Translations under genes and position numbers: made by a program | Notes under the pieces: model-generated | What the model saw: only the letters and a program-made list of their open reading frames with translations | Database searches by the model: none | Told to the model about the DNA's origin: nothing | Part shown: positions 15,784 through 24,363 of the stretch, piece by piece | How positions within the stretch are numbered: position 1 is the stretch's first letter | How the letters are laid out: every line of letters starts with the position of its first letter | NCBI RefSeq assembly: GCF_030580865.1 | Contig: NZ_JAUQSY010000007.1 | Span: forward strand, 282,233-346,232 | DNA: 64,000 nucleotides | Source of the DNA: Hymenobacter aranciens | GTDB lineage: Bacteria; Bacteroidota; Bacteroidia; Cytophagales; Hymenobacteraceae | Direction of reading: 5' to 3'

Positions 15784-18699
15784 ATGGACGCCTACACCTA
15801 CGTGGCCAACGCCGACGCCGCCGCTATCGAAACCCTGTATCAGGCCTACCAGCAAGACCCGGAATCGGTTGATTTTGGCTGGCGCAAGTTCTTTGAAGGA
15901 TTCGACTTCTCGCAGCAGTTTCCCGAAGGTGCCCCGGTAGTGGGCGGCAATGGCAACGGCAGCCAAACGGCCGCGCCCGCCAAAGCGGCCCAACCCGCCC
16001 CCGGGCCCCAGCCCGACGACTACGGCGTTCTGAACACCTCAGCCTCAACCAATAATGCAGGCAGCTTCGCCACTGGCGAAACGGCTGGCGACAAGGAAAC
16101 GGCCGTGCGCAACCTCATCCACGCCTTCCGCAGCCGCGGCCACCTGCGCGCCAAAACCAACCCGGTGCGCGAGCGCAAAGACCGCCAGGCCCGCCTCGAC
16201 CTAGCCGATTTCGGCCTCGGCGAAGCTGACCTCGACACCGCTTTCCGCAACGGCGAGGCGCTGGGCCTGGGCCCCAATGCCAAGCTGCGCGACATCGTAG
16301 CGGCGCTGGAAAAAATCTACACCGGCAGCATCGGCTTCGAGTACATGTACATCCGTGACCCGCAGGTGCTCGACTGGTTTCGCGCCAAGGTGGAGAAGGA
16401 TTCGCTGGCCTTTAACCCCGGCGTGGAATACAAGAAGCGCATCCTCAAGAAGCTGAACGAGGCCGTGGTTTTCGAAAACTTCCTGCATACCAAGTTTTTG
16501 GGTCAGAAGCGCTTCTCGCTCGAAGGCGGCGAAACAGCCATCCCGGCGCTGGATGCCATCATCGGCAAAGGCGCCGAGCTGGGCGTGCAGGAGGTGATGA
16601 TTGGCATGGCCCACCGCGGCCGCCTGAACGTGCTGGCCAACATCATGGGTAAAACCTATGAGCAGATTTTCAGTGAGTTCGAAGGCACCGCCGTGCCCGA
16701 CCTCACCATGGGCGACGGTGACGTGAAGTACCACATGGGCTACAGCTCGGAAGTGGAAGCTGCTGGCGGCCAGAAAGTCAACCTGAAGCTGGCCCCCAAC
16801 CCCTCGCACCTTGAGGCGGTGAACCCGGTGGTAGAAGGCTTCGTGCGCGCCAAAATTGAGCACCAGTACGCCGACGACTACCACAAAATCCTGCCCATTC
16901 TCATCCACGGCGACGCTGCCTTGGCGGGTCAGGGCATCGGCTACGAGGTGACGCAGATGTCGCAGCTGGAAGGCTACAAGACGGGCGGCACGGTTCACTT
17001 CGTGATTAATAATCAGGTGGGCTTCACCACTGATTTTGAGGATGCCCGCTCGTCCATTTACAGCACCGACGTAGCCAAAATCATTGACGCGCCGGTACTG
17101 CACGTGAACGGCGACGACCCCGAAGCGGTGGTATTTGCCGTGCAGCTGGCTACTGAATACCGCCAGCAGTTCCACGGTGACATCTTTATTGACATGGTGT
17201 GCTACCGTCGCCACGGCCACAACGAGTCGGACGAGCCAAAATTCACCCAGCCCACGCTCTACAACGTCATCTCGAAGCACCCCAACCCGCGCGAGGTGTA
17301 CAACGCCATGCTCGTGAAGCGCGGCGACGTGGATGCCGAGCTGGCTAACCAGATGGACCGCGAATTCCGCGACACCCTACAGGCCCGCCTCGACATGGTG
17401 AAACAGAAGCCCTTGCCTTACAATTACCAGGTGCTCGAAAACGAGTGGCGCAGCCTGCGCCGCTCCAAGAACGAGGACTTCGAGCAGTCGCCCGAAACCG
17501 GCATCAGCGAAGAAACCGTGGAGCGCGTGGCCAAAGCCCTGACTACGATTCCCGACGGCTTTAAGCCCATCAAGCAGATTGATAACCTGCTGAAGGAGCG
17601 CCGCAAGATGTTCTACGAAACCCGCGTGCTGAACTGGGCCGCCGGCGAGCTGCTGGCCTACGGCTCGCTGCTGACCGAAAAGCACATTGTGCGCGTGAGC
17701 GGGCAGGACGTGCAGCGCGGCACCTTCTCGCACCGCCACGCGGTGCTGCACGATGTCGAAACCTCGGCGCCCTATAACTCACTCAACCACATGGAGGGCG
17801 AGCACGAAAAGCTGAGCATTTTCAACTCCCTGCTGAGTGAGTATGCGGTGCTGGGCTTCGAGTTCGGCTACGGCATGGCTAACCCCACGGCGCTTGTGGT
17901 ATGGGAGGCGCAATTCGGCGACTTCGCCAACGGCGCCCAGACCATGATTGACCAGTTCATCGTGAGCAGCGAGAGCAAGTGGCAGCGCATGAATGGCCTG
18001 GTGATGCTACTGCCCCACGGCTACGAAGGCCAGGGCCCCGAGCACTCCAACGCCCGCCCCGAGCGTTTTCTGCAGCTGGCGGCCGAGAATAACATCGTGG
18101 TAGCCAACATCACCACGCCCGCCAACTTCTTCCATGCCCTGCGTCGGCAACTGACCTGGAATTTCCGCAAGCCGCTGGTAGTGATGTCGCCCAAGTCGAT
18201 GCTGCGCCACCCGCTGTGCGTATCGCCGGTGGAGGATTTCACCAACGGCAACTTCCGTGAGGTGCTGGGCGACAGCTTCGCCGAAGACAAAAAAGTGAAG
18301 CGCGTGCTGCTGTGCTCGGGCAAAGTGTACTACGATTTGCTGGACGAGCAGCAGCAGTCGGGCCGCAAGGATGTGGCCATCATCCGCCTGGAGCAGCTGC
18401 ACCCCTTCCCCAAGAAACAGCTCGACGCGGAGCTGGCCAAGTATCCCAAGGCCAAGGTGTACTGGGTGCAGGAAGAGCCCGAAAACATGGGCTACTGGAA
18501 CTACCTGCTGCGCTTCATGCGCCGCGAGCTCGAAGACGTGATTGCGCGCAAGCCCTCGGCCTCGCCGGCCACCGGCTACAACAAAATCCACGTAAAAGAG
18601 CAGAAGGAGTTGGTAGCCCGCGCCTTCGACAAGCCCAAAGAAGCCGTAGCCGACGACAACATCAAGGAAACGGCCGAAATAGCCAAAAAGCAAGATTAA
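15784..18699 (+). CDS. sucA: 2-oxoglutarate dehydrogenase E1 component
   Basis: A 971-residue thiamine-diphosphate enzyme of the citric acid cycle. It decarboxylates 2-oxoglutarate and passes the succinyl group to the lipoyl arm of E2. The N-terminal E2-binding segment (YVANADAAAIETLYQAYQQD), the TPP-binding core (IGMAHRGRLNVL, GDGDVKYHMGY, HGDAALAGQGI) and the transketolase C-terminal half (GQDVQRGTFSHRHAVLHD, EFGYG, LPHGYEGQGPEHSN) are all present, at normal length. sucB follows after an inserted HEPN/MNT pair; E3 is at 29112. A consensus promoter precedes it. Confidence 0.97.
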   Translation: MDAYTYVANADAAAIETLYQAYQQDPESVDFGWRKFFEGFDFSQQFPEGAPVVGGNGNGSQTAAPAKAAQPAPGPQPDDYGVLNTSASTNNAGSFATGETAGDKETAVRNLIHAFRSRGHLRAKTNPVRERKDRQARLDLADFGLGEADLDTAFRNGEALGLGPNAKLRDIVAALEKIYTGSIGFEYMYIRDPQVLDWFRAKVEKDSLAFNPGVEYKKRILKKLNEAVVFENFLHTKFLGQKRFSLEGGETAIPALDAIIGKGAELGVQEVMIGMAHRGRLNVLANIMGKTYEQIFSEFEGTAVPDLTMGDGDVKYHMGYSSEVEAAGGQKVNLKLAPNPSHLEAVNPVVEGFVRAKIEHQYADDYHKILPILIHGDAALAGQGIGYEVTQMSQLEGYKTGGTVHFVINNQVGFTTDFEDARSSIYSTDVAKIIDAPVLHVNGDDPEAVVFAVQLATEYRQQFHGDIFIDMVCYRRHGHNESDEPKFTQPTLYNVISKHPNPREVYNAMLVKRGDVDAELANQMDREFRDTLQARLDMVKQKPLPYNYQVLENEWRSLRRSKNEDFEQSPETGISEETVERVAKALTTIPDGFKPIKQIDNLLKERRKMFYETRVLNWAAGELLAYGSLLTEKHIVRVSGQDVQRGTFSHRHAVLHDVETSAPYNSLNHMEGEHEKLSIFNSLLSEYAVLGFEFGYGMANPTALVVWEAQFGDFANGAQTMIDQFIVSSESKWQRMNGLVMLLPHGYEGQGPEHSNARPERFLQLAAENNIVVANITTPANFFHALRRQLTWNFRKPLVVMSPKSMLRHPLCVSPVEDFTNGNFREVLGDSFAEDKKVKRVLLCSGKVYYDLLDEQQQSGRKDVAIIRLEQLHPFPKKQLDAELAKYPKAKVYWVQEEPENMGYWNYLLRFMRRELEDVIARKPSASPATGYNKIHVKEQKELVARAFDKPKEAVADDNIKETAEIAKKQD

Positions 18700-18704
18700 A
18701 GGCA

Positions 18705-18765
18705 TGTAGCGCATGCTTTAGCTTGCGCCTCGCCTGCTGCCGAACAAGCTAAAGCATGTTCTACA
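18705..18765. repeat. Palindrome between sucA and the MNT gene
   Basis: The arms 18705-18725 and 18745-18765 (TGTAGCGCATGCTTTAGCTTG type) are complementary with two mismatches. They end one base before the next ATG. There is no T tract, so read-through from sucA is possible. Confidence 0.75.
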
Positions 18766-18766
18766 A

Positions 18767-19090
18767 ATGATAACCGAAGAGCAAATCCAGGCCGTAGTGC
18801 GGCGCATCGTCGAAGGCTACCAGCCCGACCAGATTATTCTGTTCGGCTCGTACGCCTACGGCACGCCCAACGAACATAGTGACCTGGATTTGCTGATTAT
18901 CAAGCGAAATGCGGAAACTAAACGGTCGGAGCGCTCCATTGCCGTGCGAAATCTATTGTGGTATACCGATGCACCATCAATGGATATTATCATTCGGACG
19001 CCGGAAGAAATGGCGAAGCGCACAGAGCTCTACTATACTGTAGAGGCGCAGGCATTACAGAAAGGAAGACTGCTGTATGCCAACGCCTGA
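18767..19090 (+). CDS. MNT-type nucleotidyltransferase (antitoxin-like)
   Basis: A 107-residue minimal nucleotidyltransferase with the pol-beta motif GSYAYGTPNEHSDLDLLI, the GS-x10-DxD pattern needed for metal and nucleotide binding. In HEPN/MNT pairs this protein commonly acts as antitoxin, sometimes by AMPylating the HEPN partner. It overlaps the HEPN gene by 14 bases and comes first, the reverse of the pair at 33451. The pair lies between sucA and sucB. The family assignment is secure; the toxin-antitoxin role is inferred from the arrangement. Confidence 0.88.
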   Translation: MITEEQIQAVVRRIVEGYQPDQIILFGSYAYGTPNEHSDLDLLIIKRNAETKRSERSIAVRNLLWYTDAPSMDIIIRTPEEMAKRTELYYTVEAQALQKGRLLYANA

Positions 19091-19475
19091 CCAAACCCGA
19101 GTTGCGACATTGCTTGCTACTGCCGATAACGATATGGGCATGGCACAGGTACTGCTGCAAAACGCTGCGCACTACTACGAAGGTATTGGATTTCATTGTC
19201 AGCAGGCGGTTGAAAAATACCTGAAGGCAATGCTGGTGACGTATGGCCTGACGGTGCCTTATACCCACGATTTACCTCGCTTGTTAAATGACCTAACGCC
19301 ATTTATTGTCTTCACAGCTGATGAGAGACTGGCAGCAGTAGCCTTATTCGACTTTGCCGTCGACTTCCGCTATGAGTTGGATGACGCTCCTAGCTATACC
19401 TCGGCCGACCTGCTGGATATGGCCGGGTTGTTTCAAGCCAGGCTGCGCCCGCTGGCCCAGGCTTTCCTGATTTAA
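19077..19475 (+). CDS. HEPN-domain protein, partner of the MNT protein
   Basis: A 132-residue all-helical protein with the HEPN pattern [15 protein letters not shown] followed by YTHDLPRLL. In toxin-antitoxin pairs the HEPN partner is often an RNase with an R-x4-6-H motif. I do not see that motif, only FRYELDD in its usual place, so RNase activity is doubtful. The 14-base overlap with the MNT gene suggests coupled translation. It ends 34 bases before sucB, so it may be cotranscribed with the 2-oxoglutarate dehydrogenase genes. Confidence 0.85.
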   Translation: MPTPDQTRVATLLATADNDMGMAQVLLQNAAHYYEGIGFHCQQAVEKYLKAMLVTYGLTVPYTHDLPRLLNDLTPFIVFTADERLAAVALFDFAVDFRYELDDAPSYTSADLLDMAGLFQARLRPLAQAFLI

Positions 19476-19509
19476 TATTACGAACTTCATTCCCTCGCTT
19501 TCACCACTC

Positions 19510-21165
19510 ATGCCCACCGAAATCAAAATTCCCGCCGTCGGCGAATCCATCACCGAAGTCACCATCGCGAAGTGGCTCAAGAAAGACGGCGAGGCCGTAA
19601 AGCGCGACGAAGTCATTGCCGAGCTGGAGTCGGACAAAGCCACCTTTGAGCTGCCCGCCGAGGCCGACGGTGTCCTGAAAATCCGGGTGCCCGAGGGCGA
19701 AACCATTGGCATCGGTACCGTGATTGCCGAGCTGGATGGCGCTGGTGCTCCCGCTGCTGCCCCGGCCGCCGAGGCTCCGAAAGCTGAAGCTCCAAAGGCC
19801 GAAGCCCCTAAGGCCGACCCCATTGCCCAGGGTGAAGAAAACCCTGCCGCCAGCAATCAGGCCGGCTATGGCGGCACCCCGCCCAAAGCCGAAGGCGCCG
19901 CCCCGGCCAGCGGCGGTGGCTCCATCGAAATGAAAATCCCCACGGTAGGCGAGTCCATCACCGAAGTGACGGTGGCCAAGTGGCTGAAAGAAGACGGCGC
20001 CCAGGTGAGCCGCGACGAGGTGATTGCCGAGCTGGAATCGGACAAAGCCACGTTTGAGCTGCCTGCCGAAGGCAGCGGCATCCTGCGCCACGCCGTGAAA
20101 GAAGGCGAAACCATTACCATCGGGACCGTCATTGCCCGCATCGAAGGTGGGGGAGGAGCCGCTCCGGCCGCGCCCGCTGCCGCCCCTGCTGCTGAAGCCA
20201 AGCCAACTACGGCAACCCCGGCGCTGGCTCAGAACACGGGAGCCAGCACCTACGCCACCGGCGTACCCTCACCCGCCGCTGGCAAAATCCTCGATGAGAA
20301 AGGCATCAAGCCCGGCGACGTAAGTGGCACCGGCCGCGATGGCCGCATTACCAAGGAAGACGCGCAGAACGCCCAGGCCAAACCGGCCACTGCCCCGGCG
20401 CCGCAAGTAACTGCACCGGCAGCTACCGCCGCTGCTCCGGCTGCCGCCCCCGCCGCTACCGGCGACCGTACCCAGCGCCGCGAGCGCATGAGCAACCTGC
20501 GCAAAACGGTGGCCCGCCGCCTGGTATCAGTGAAAAACGAGACGGCCATGCTCACCACCTTCAACGAGGTGAACATGCAGCCGGTGATGGACCTGCGCGC
20601 CAAGTTCAAAGACAAGTTCAAGGAGAAGAACGGCGTGAACCTGGGCTTTATGTCCTTCTTCACCAAGGCGGTGTGCGTGGCCCTGCAGGAGTGGCCAGCC
20701 GTGAATGCCCAGCTTGACAACGGCGAAATCGTGTACTCCGACTTCTGCGACATCAGCATCGCCGTGTCAGCTCCGAAGGGCCTGGTGGTGCCCGTAATTC
20801 GCAACGCCGAGAAACTCAGCTTCGACGGTATCGAAAAAGAGGTAGTGCGCCTGGCCACGCTGGCCCGCGACAACAAGCTTACCATCGAGCAGATGACGGG
20901 CGGCACGTTCACCATCACCAACGGCGGCATCTTCGGCTCGATGATGAGCACTCCTATTATTAATGCGCCGCAGTCGGCCATCCTGGGCATGCACAACATC
21001 GTGCAGCGCCCCGTGGCCGAGAATGGTCAGGTGGTGATTCGCCCCATGATGTACCTGGCCCTGAGCTACGACCACCGCATTATCGACGGCCGCGAGTCGG
21101 TGAGCTTCCTAGTGCGGGTGAAGGAGCTGCTGGAAGACCCCACGCGTCTGTTGCTGGGCGTTTAA
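19510..21165 (+). CDS. sucB: Dihydrolipoamide succinyltransferase (E2) with two lipoyl domains
   Basis: A 551-residue E2 subunit. Two lipoyl domains (about 1-78 and 137-214) carry the lipoate lysine in ESDKA at Lys43 and Lys179. They are joined by Ala/Pro linkers to a peripheral-subunit-binding domain ([23 protein letters not shown]). The catalytic domain ends with the active-site His in SYDHRIIDG. It transfers succinyl from lipoamide to CoA. E. coli SucB has one lipoyl domain; two are common in other lineages. I call it sucB because sucA is next door; a general 2-oxo-acid E2 is the alternative. Confidence 0.93.
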   Translation: MPTEIKIPAVGESITEVTIAKWLKKDGEAVKRDEVIAELESDKATFELPAEADGVLKIRVPEGETIGIGTVIAELDGAGAPAAAPAAEAPKAEAPKAEAPKADPIAQGEENPAASNQAGYGGTPPKAEGAAPASGGGSIEMKIPTVGESITEVTVAKWLKEDGAQVSRDEVIAELESDKATFELPAEGSGILRHAVKEGETITIGTVIARIEGGGGAAPAAPAAAPAAEAKPTTATPALAQNTGASTYATGVPSPAAGKILDEKGIKPGDVSGTGRDGRITKEDAQNAQAKPATAPAPQVTAPAATAAAPAAAPAATGDRTQRRERMSNLRKTVARRLVSVKNETAMLTTFNEVNMQPVMDLRAKFKDKFKEKNGVNLGFMSFFTKAVCVALQEWPAVNAQLDNGEIVYSDFCDISIAVSAPKGLVVPVIRNAEKLSFDGIEKEVVRLATLARDNKLTIEQMTGGTFTITNGGIFGSMMSTPIINAPQSAILGMHNIVQRPVAENGQVVIRPMMYLALSYDHRIIDGRESVSFLVRVKELLEDPTRLLLGV

Positions 21166-21185
21166 ATAATTAGCTGTTAAGCATT

Positions 21186-21263
21186 AGCTGTTAGCCCTTA
21201 GCTGCTGGCTGTTAGCCTTCTTTAGAACAGAAGCTAATAGCTAGCAGCTAAGGGCTAACAGCT
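21186..21263. repeat. Palindrome (AGCTGTTAGCCCTTAGCTG family)
   Basis: The 31-nt arms 21186-21216 and 21233-21263 are nearly complementary, followed by a T tract. It separates convergent sucB and the FAD oxidoreductase gene and may stop transcription from both. Confidence 0.8.
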
Positions 21264-21266
21264 TTT

Positions 21267-22409
21267 TTAATATGGCTTGCCGTGCGTTAGTCCCAGAATG
21301 ATGTCCGTCATAAACGGCAGCTTGCGCAGCACCCGGATACCCGCCGTGGTAAGCCAAGGCTGCCCGAATACCTGATGAATGAGCCGCCCCGCCGTGATGC
21401 GCAGGCTGAGCAAGCCGCGCCAGGCGCGGGTGTACTGCTGCTCCAACTCGGCGCGGGAGATGCGGCCGTCCAGAAAATCAAGCAGCAGCGGGTGCAGTAG
21501 CGCGCTGGCATTCATGCCCATGCTCATGCCATTGCCGGCCAGCGGCGCGATAGTGCCGGCCGCATCGCCGAGCATCAGGACGTGCGAATCGATGGTGGAA
21601 CGCTCGCGGAAAGTGATTTGGGAAATGACAATCGGCGGGTTGGCTACGCGTTGGGCTTCTTCGAGATAGGGGCGCAGCAAAGGGTTCTGCATCAATACCT
21701 GCCGCTCCATTTCGGCCACGCTGTTGCCGTGGGCGCGCAGGTTGCGCACGTCGCTGATGTAGCTGCAGTTGGTGAGGCCCCCCGGCACCGGCGAGAGGCC
21801 GCAGTAGCCATCTTTGAAATTATGCATCTCTACTGTGGCGGCGGGGAAGTCGATGCCCGTCAGGTGATATTTGACGGCCACGAACTGCCGGCCTTTGCGG
21901 CTGTCTTCCAGGAAAGGGCGGTGGAGCTTGCTGTCGAGGTTAGCGTGCTTGCCCCAGGCGCCGCAGGCGAGGCGGGCGCGGTAGGTGGCGCCGTGGGCGG
22001 TGCTGAGGGTGAATTGCTCGTTGGCAAAAACCACGTCCGTCACCTTGGTGCCTTCGCAGATGGTGGCGCCGTGTTCGGTGGCCAGGCGCGCCAGCAGCTG
22101 GTCGAGCACGTAGCGGGTGATACCGATGCCACCAATGTCCAGCTTGTGATGCAGGGCCTCGCCGCTGGGCGACGACACCGTGAACTGCGTCATCACCGGC
22201 AAATTCATCCCGGCTAGCGGCACGCCAATGCGGCACAAGAAATCGTGGTTTTCCATCGAGATGTACTCGCCGCACACTCGGTGAAAGGGGTAGATTTCCT
22301 TCTCAAACAGCACCACGCGCCGCCCCGCCCGCGCCAGCTGCAAGGCCAGCGTGAGGCCCGCCACACCCCCGCCGATGATGGCGCAGTCGTAAATTACATC
22401 GTCGTGCAT
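21267..22409 (-). CDS. FAD-dependent oxidoreductase, geranylgeranyl-reductase/halogenase superfamily
   Basis: About 380 residues from the ATG at 22409, which directly precedes the FAD-binding Rossmann motif (IIGGGVAGLTLALQLARAG). An upstream extension is possible but runs into a repeat. A second flavin motif, GDAAGTIAPLAGNGM, is at about 285. The halogenase motif WxWxIP is absent, so I expect oxidation or reduction of an organic substrate instead of halogenation. It is the last gene of the minus-strand isonitrile group, 108 bases after the TauD-UbiA gene, so it may tailor that product. Membership is inferred from position and strand. Confidence 0.82.
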   Translation of the reverse strand: MHDDVIYDCAIIGGGVAGLTLALQLARAGRRVVLFEKEIYPFHRVCGEYISMENHDFLCRIGVPLAGMNLPVMTQFTVSSPSGEALHHKLDIGGIGITRYVLDQLLARLATEHGATICEGTKVTDVVFANEQFTLSTAHGATYRARLACGAWGKHANLDSKLHRPFLEDSRKGRQFVAVKYHLTGIDFPAATVEMHNFKDGYCGLSPVPGGLTNCSYISDVRNLRAHGNSVAEMERQVLMQNPLLRPYLEEAQRVANPPIVISQITFRERSTIDSHVLMLGDAAGTIAPLAGNGMSMGMNASALLHPLLLDFLDGRISRAELEQQYTRAWRGLLSLRITAGRLIHQVFGQPWLTTAGIRVLRKLPFMTDIILGLTHGKPY

Positions 22410-22437
22410 GAGGTAGGTAATGAGTAAGATGGAGTGT

Positions 22438-22523
22438 ATAGACGCACTATTTTGCGTCTCGTCGTTCGCGTCGGATAAACAATTTCGTTCAACGACGAGA
22501 TGCAAAATATTGCATCTCTATCT
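22438..22523. repeat. Palindrome (AGACGCAATATTTTGCGTCTCGTCG family), copy 1
   Basis: Outer arms with TTTGCGTCTCGTCG and CGACGAGATGCAAAA flank a short centre. It matches the repeat at 31441 over most of its length. Its right arm contains the stop codon (22518-22520) of the TauD-UbiA gene. Confidence 0.8.
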
Positions 22524-24278
22524 TGTTCTGTTGCGCAGCACGCGGGCGGCGAACAACACCCCGGCCGCCAGCAGGCAGGTATAGGCCGTGGCATTGAGCC
22601 ACTCCGGCACTTTCATACCATTCTCCTTGATGATGTTAACAGCGGCGGATTCGTCTTTGTCGGCAATCTGCTGATTGATGGCGGCGTATTCGCGGCCGAC
22701 GTGGACCAGCGCCCCGGCCAGCGGCAGCAGCCCGAGATAGGCCAAGGCGGGCAGTTTCGCGGAACGGTAGAGGTAGAACAGGCTGCCCAGCGTGACCACG
22801 CCCGCGCCGGCTACCATCGTCTGGGCCACGCGCAGGCTGCGGTGCAAACCCATGGCTACCACCATCGTGCGCAGGCCGGCGGCCTGGTCTTCGGTGTAGT
22901 CTTCGGCGTTGTTGAGCATCAGCACGGCCATTTGGAGCAGGCCGTAGGCGGCGGCCAGCGTGAGCATAGGCCGGCGCGGGAAGTGCGTAACGAGGCTGCT
23001 GGTGTAGGCCATTGGCCCGAAGAACAGGACCGCCCACAGCGCCGGCAATTGCCACAGCCCGCGCGACTTAAAATGCAGCGGCCGCCACGAATACTGGAAG
23101 CCCAGCGCCCAGCCAATGAGCGTGAGCGGCACGAACTGCCAGCGCCCGGTGTGCCGCGTCAGCCACACGCTGATGAGCACCGTGCCCGCCACTGAGGCGC
23201 GCATCTGCCAGCGCACGCCCATGTCGCCTAACTCGAAAATGGCGTTCGATAAATGGCTCTTGTACACGGCATCCACGCGGCGGTCGGCGTAGGCATTCAC
23301 CATATCACCGAAGTTGAACAGCAGGTAGATACCCGTCAGGCCCACGTACAACTCCGGCGTTTTGAGGAAACTTAGGTTCTCGGCACTAAGCAGAATCGGA
23401 ATAATGAAAATCGGCACCTCGGCCAGCAGAAACTCGGTGCGCCGCAGCGTCTTGCTGTTTTTCAGGAACTCACGCAGGCCGCGCTGGGCCGGCCGCGCCA
23501 GCAGGTTGATGCGTTGGATGTGCCGCTCGTTGGGGTTGAGAAAGGCGTCGCGGCCGTGCAGCAGGGCGTGGTTGTCGGCCAGCACAATGTCGCCATCGGC
23601 CCAGGTGTGGATGTAGAAAACCTCCGGCGCGTAGAGCGCGGTTTGCAGCTCGGCAATCAAGTCGGCTTCTGCCTCAGGGCTAGTATTCAACACTTCCACG
23701 CTCACCGGGTTGAGGTCGTACACGGGTTCGGCGAAGCGCAGGGTGGGCTCGGCCGTGACGGGGTGGGGCTGCACCAGCCGCTGGGTGAGCGTGCCGCCGT
23801 AGTGCACGATTTTCTCGGTGCGGTAGCGCAGCGTGGCGCGCTCCCAGCGCTGGCGCTGCCCGGGCGTGGCGCGGGCCAGCACCCGGATGGTATCGGCGAA
23901 GGTGGTGCCGCCGCGGTCTTCGGGGCGGGGGGCCTTCAGGCACTGGAAGAAAATGAGGTAGGGGATTTTGCCTACGAAAGCACCATCCCAGTGCAGCGGC
24001 ACAGCGCTGGGCGTGTAGAGGTAGTTCTTGGCGTCGGCCTTCACTTTCAATTCGTTGATGGCCCCGAACGGCCATTGCAGCGGCTCACCCAATTGCTGGG
24101 CATAGAGCGCAAAAGCCGTTTTGTCGAACAGCTCGAAGCCCCGGAAAATCAGAATCCGGTGCTCGCGCACCCACTCCTCAATCTGCGCCGCCGGGATGGG
24201 CGCAATGGTCTGGCCGGGCGCGGTGGCTTGCACGAGCAGGCCGAAGGGAAACTGAGGTTCGAGGGTGTAGGCGGACAT
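22518..24278 (-). CDS. TauD-type Fe(II)/2-oxoglutarate dioxygenase fused to UbiA prenyltransferase
   Basis: A 586-residue two-domain protein from the ATG at 24278. Residues 1 to about 275 are a TauD/PvcB-type dioxygenase with the iron triad His96-x-Asp98 (PLHWDGAF) and His241 (LLHGRDAF), plus Arg256 for 2-oxoglutarate. Residues about 280-586 are a multi-helix UbiA prenyltransferase with both Asp-rich motifs: N328-x3-D332-x3-D336 and D460-x3-D464. Both halves therefore look active. The gene follows the isonitrile synthase by 85 bases. By analogy with PvcB/IsnB the oxygenase should act on the isonitrile, usually by oxidative decarboxylation to a vinyl isonitrile. The UbiA half may attach a prenyl chain. 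I know of no characterised protein with this fusion. Confidence 0.88.
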   Translation of the reverse strand: MSAYTLEPQFPFGLLVQATAPGQTIAPIPAAQIEEWVREHRILIFRGFELFDKTAFALYAQQLGEPLQWPFGAINELKVKADAKNYLYTPSAVPLHWDGAFVGKIPYLIFFQCLKAPRPEDRGGTTFADTIRVLARATPGQRQRWERATLRYRTEKIVHYGGTLTQRLVQPHPVTAEPTLRFAEPVYDLNPVSVEVLNTSPEAEADLIAELQTALYAPEVFYIHTWADGDIVLADNHALLHGRDAFLNPNERHIQRINLLARPAQRGLREFLKNSKTLRRTEFLLAEVPIFIIPILLSAENLSFLKTPELYVGLTGIYLLFNFGDMVNAYADRRVDAVYKSHLSNAIFELGDMGVRWQMRASVAGTVLISVWLTRHTGRWQFVPLTLIGWALGFQYSWRPLHFKSRGLWQLPALWAVLFFGPMAYTSSLVTHFPRRPMLTLAAAYGLLQMAVLMLNNAEDYTEDQAAGLRTMVVAMGLHRSLRVAQTMVAGAGVVTLGSLFYLYRSAKLPALAYLGLLPLAGALVHVGREYAAINQQIADKDESAAVNIIKENGMKVPEWLNATAYTCLLAAGVLFAARVLRNRTR

Positions 24279-24363
24279 GGGAGAGGGGACGCAGGCGCTT
24301 GAGAGTACGCACAAAGGTGGCGCGCTGCGGCGGACTTTGGGGTGAAGAATTCAGCCCGATTGG

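Noticed and set aside
21267..22409. Flavin-dependent halogenase in the isonitrile group
   Set aside because: The superfamily fits, but the diagnostic WxWxIP motif is absent, so a halogenase call is not supported.
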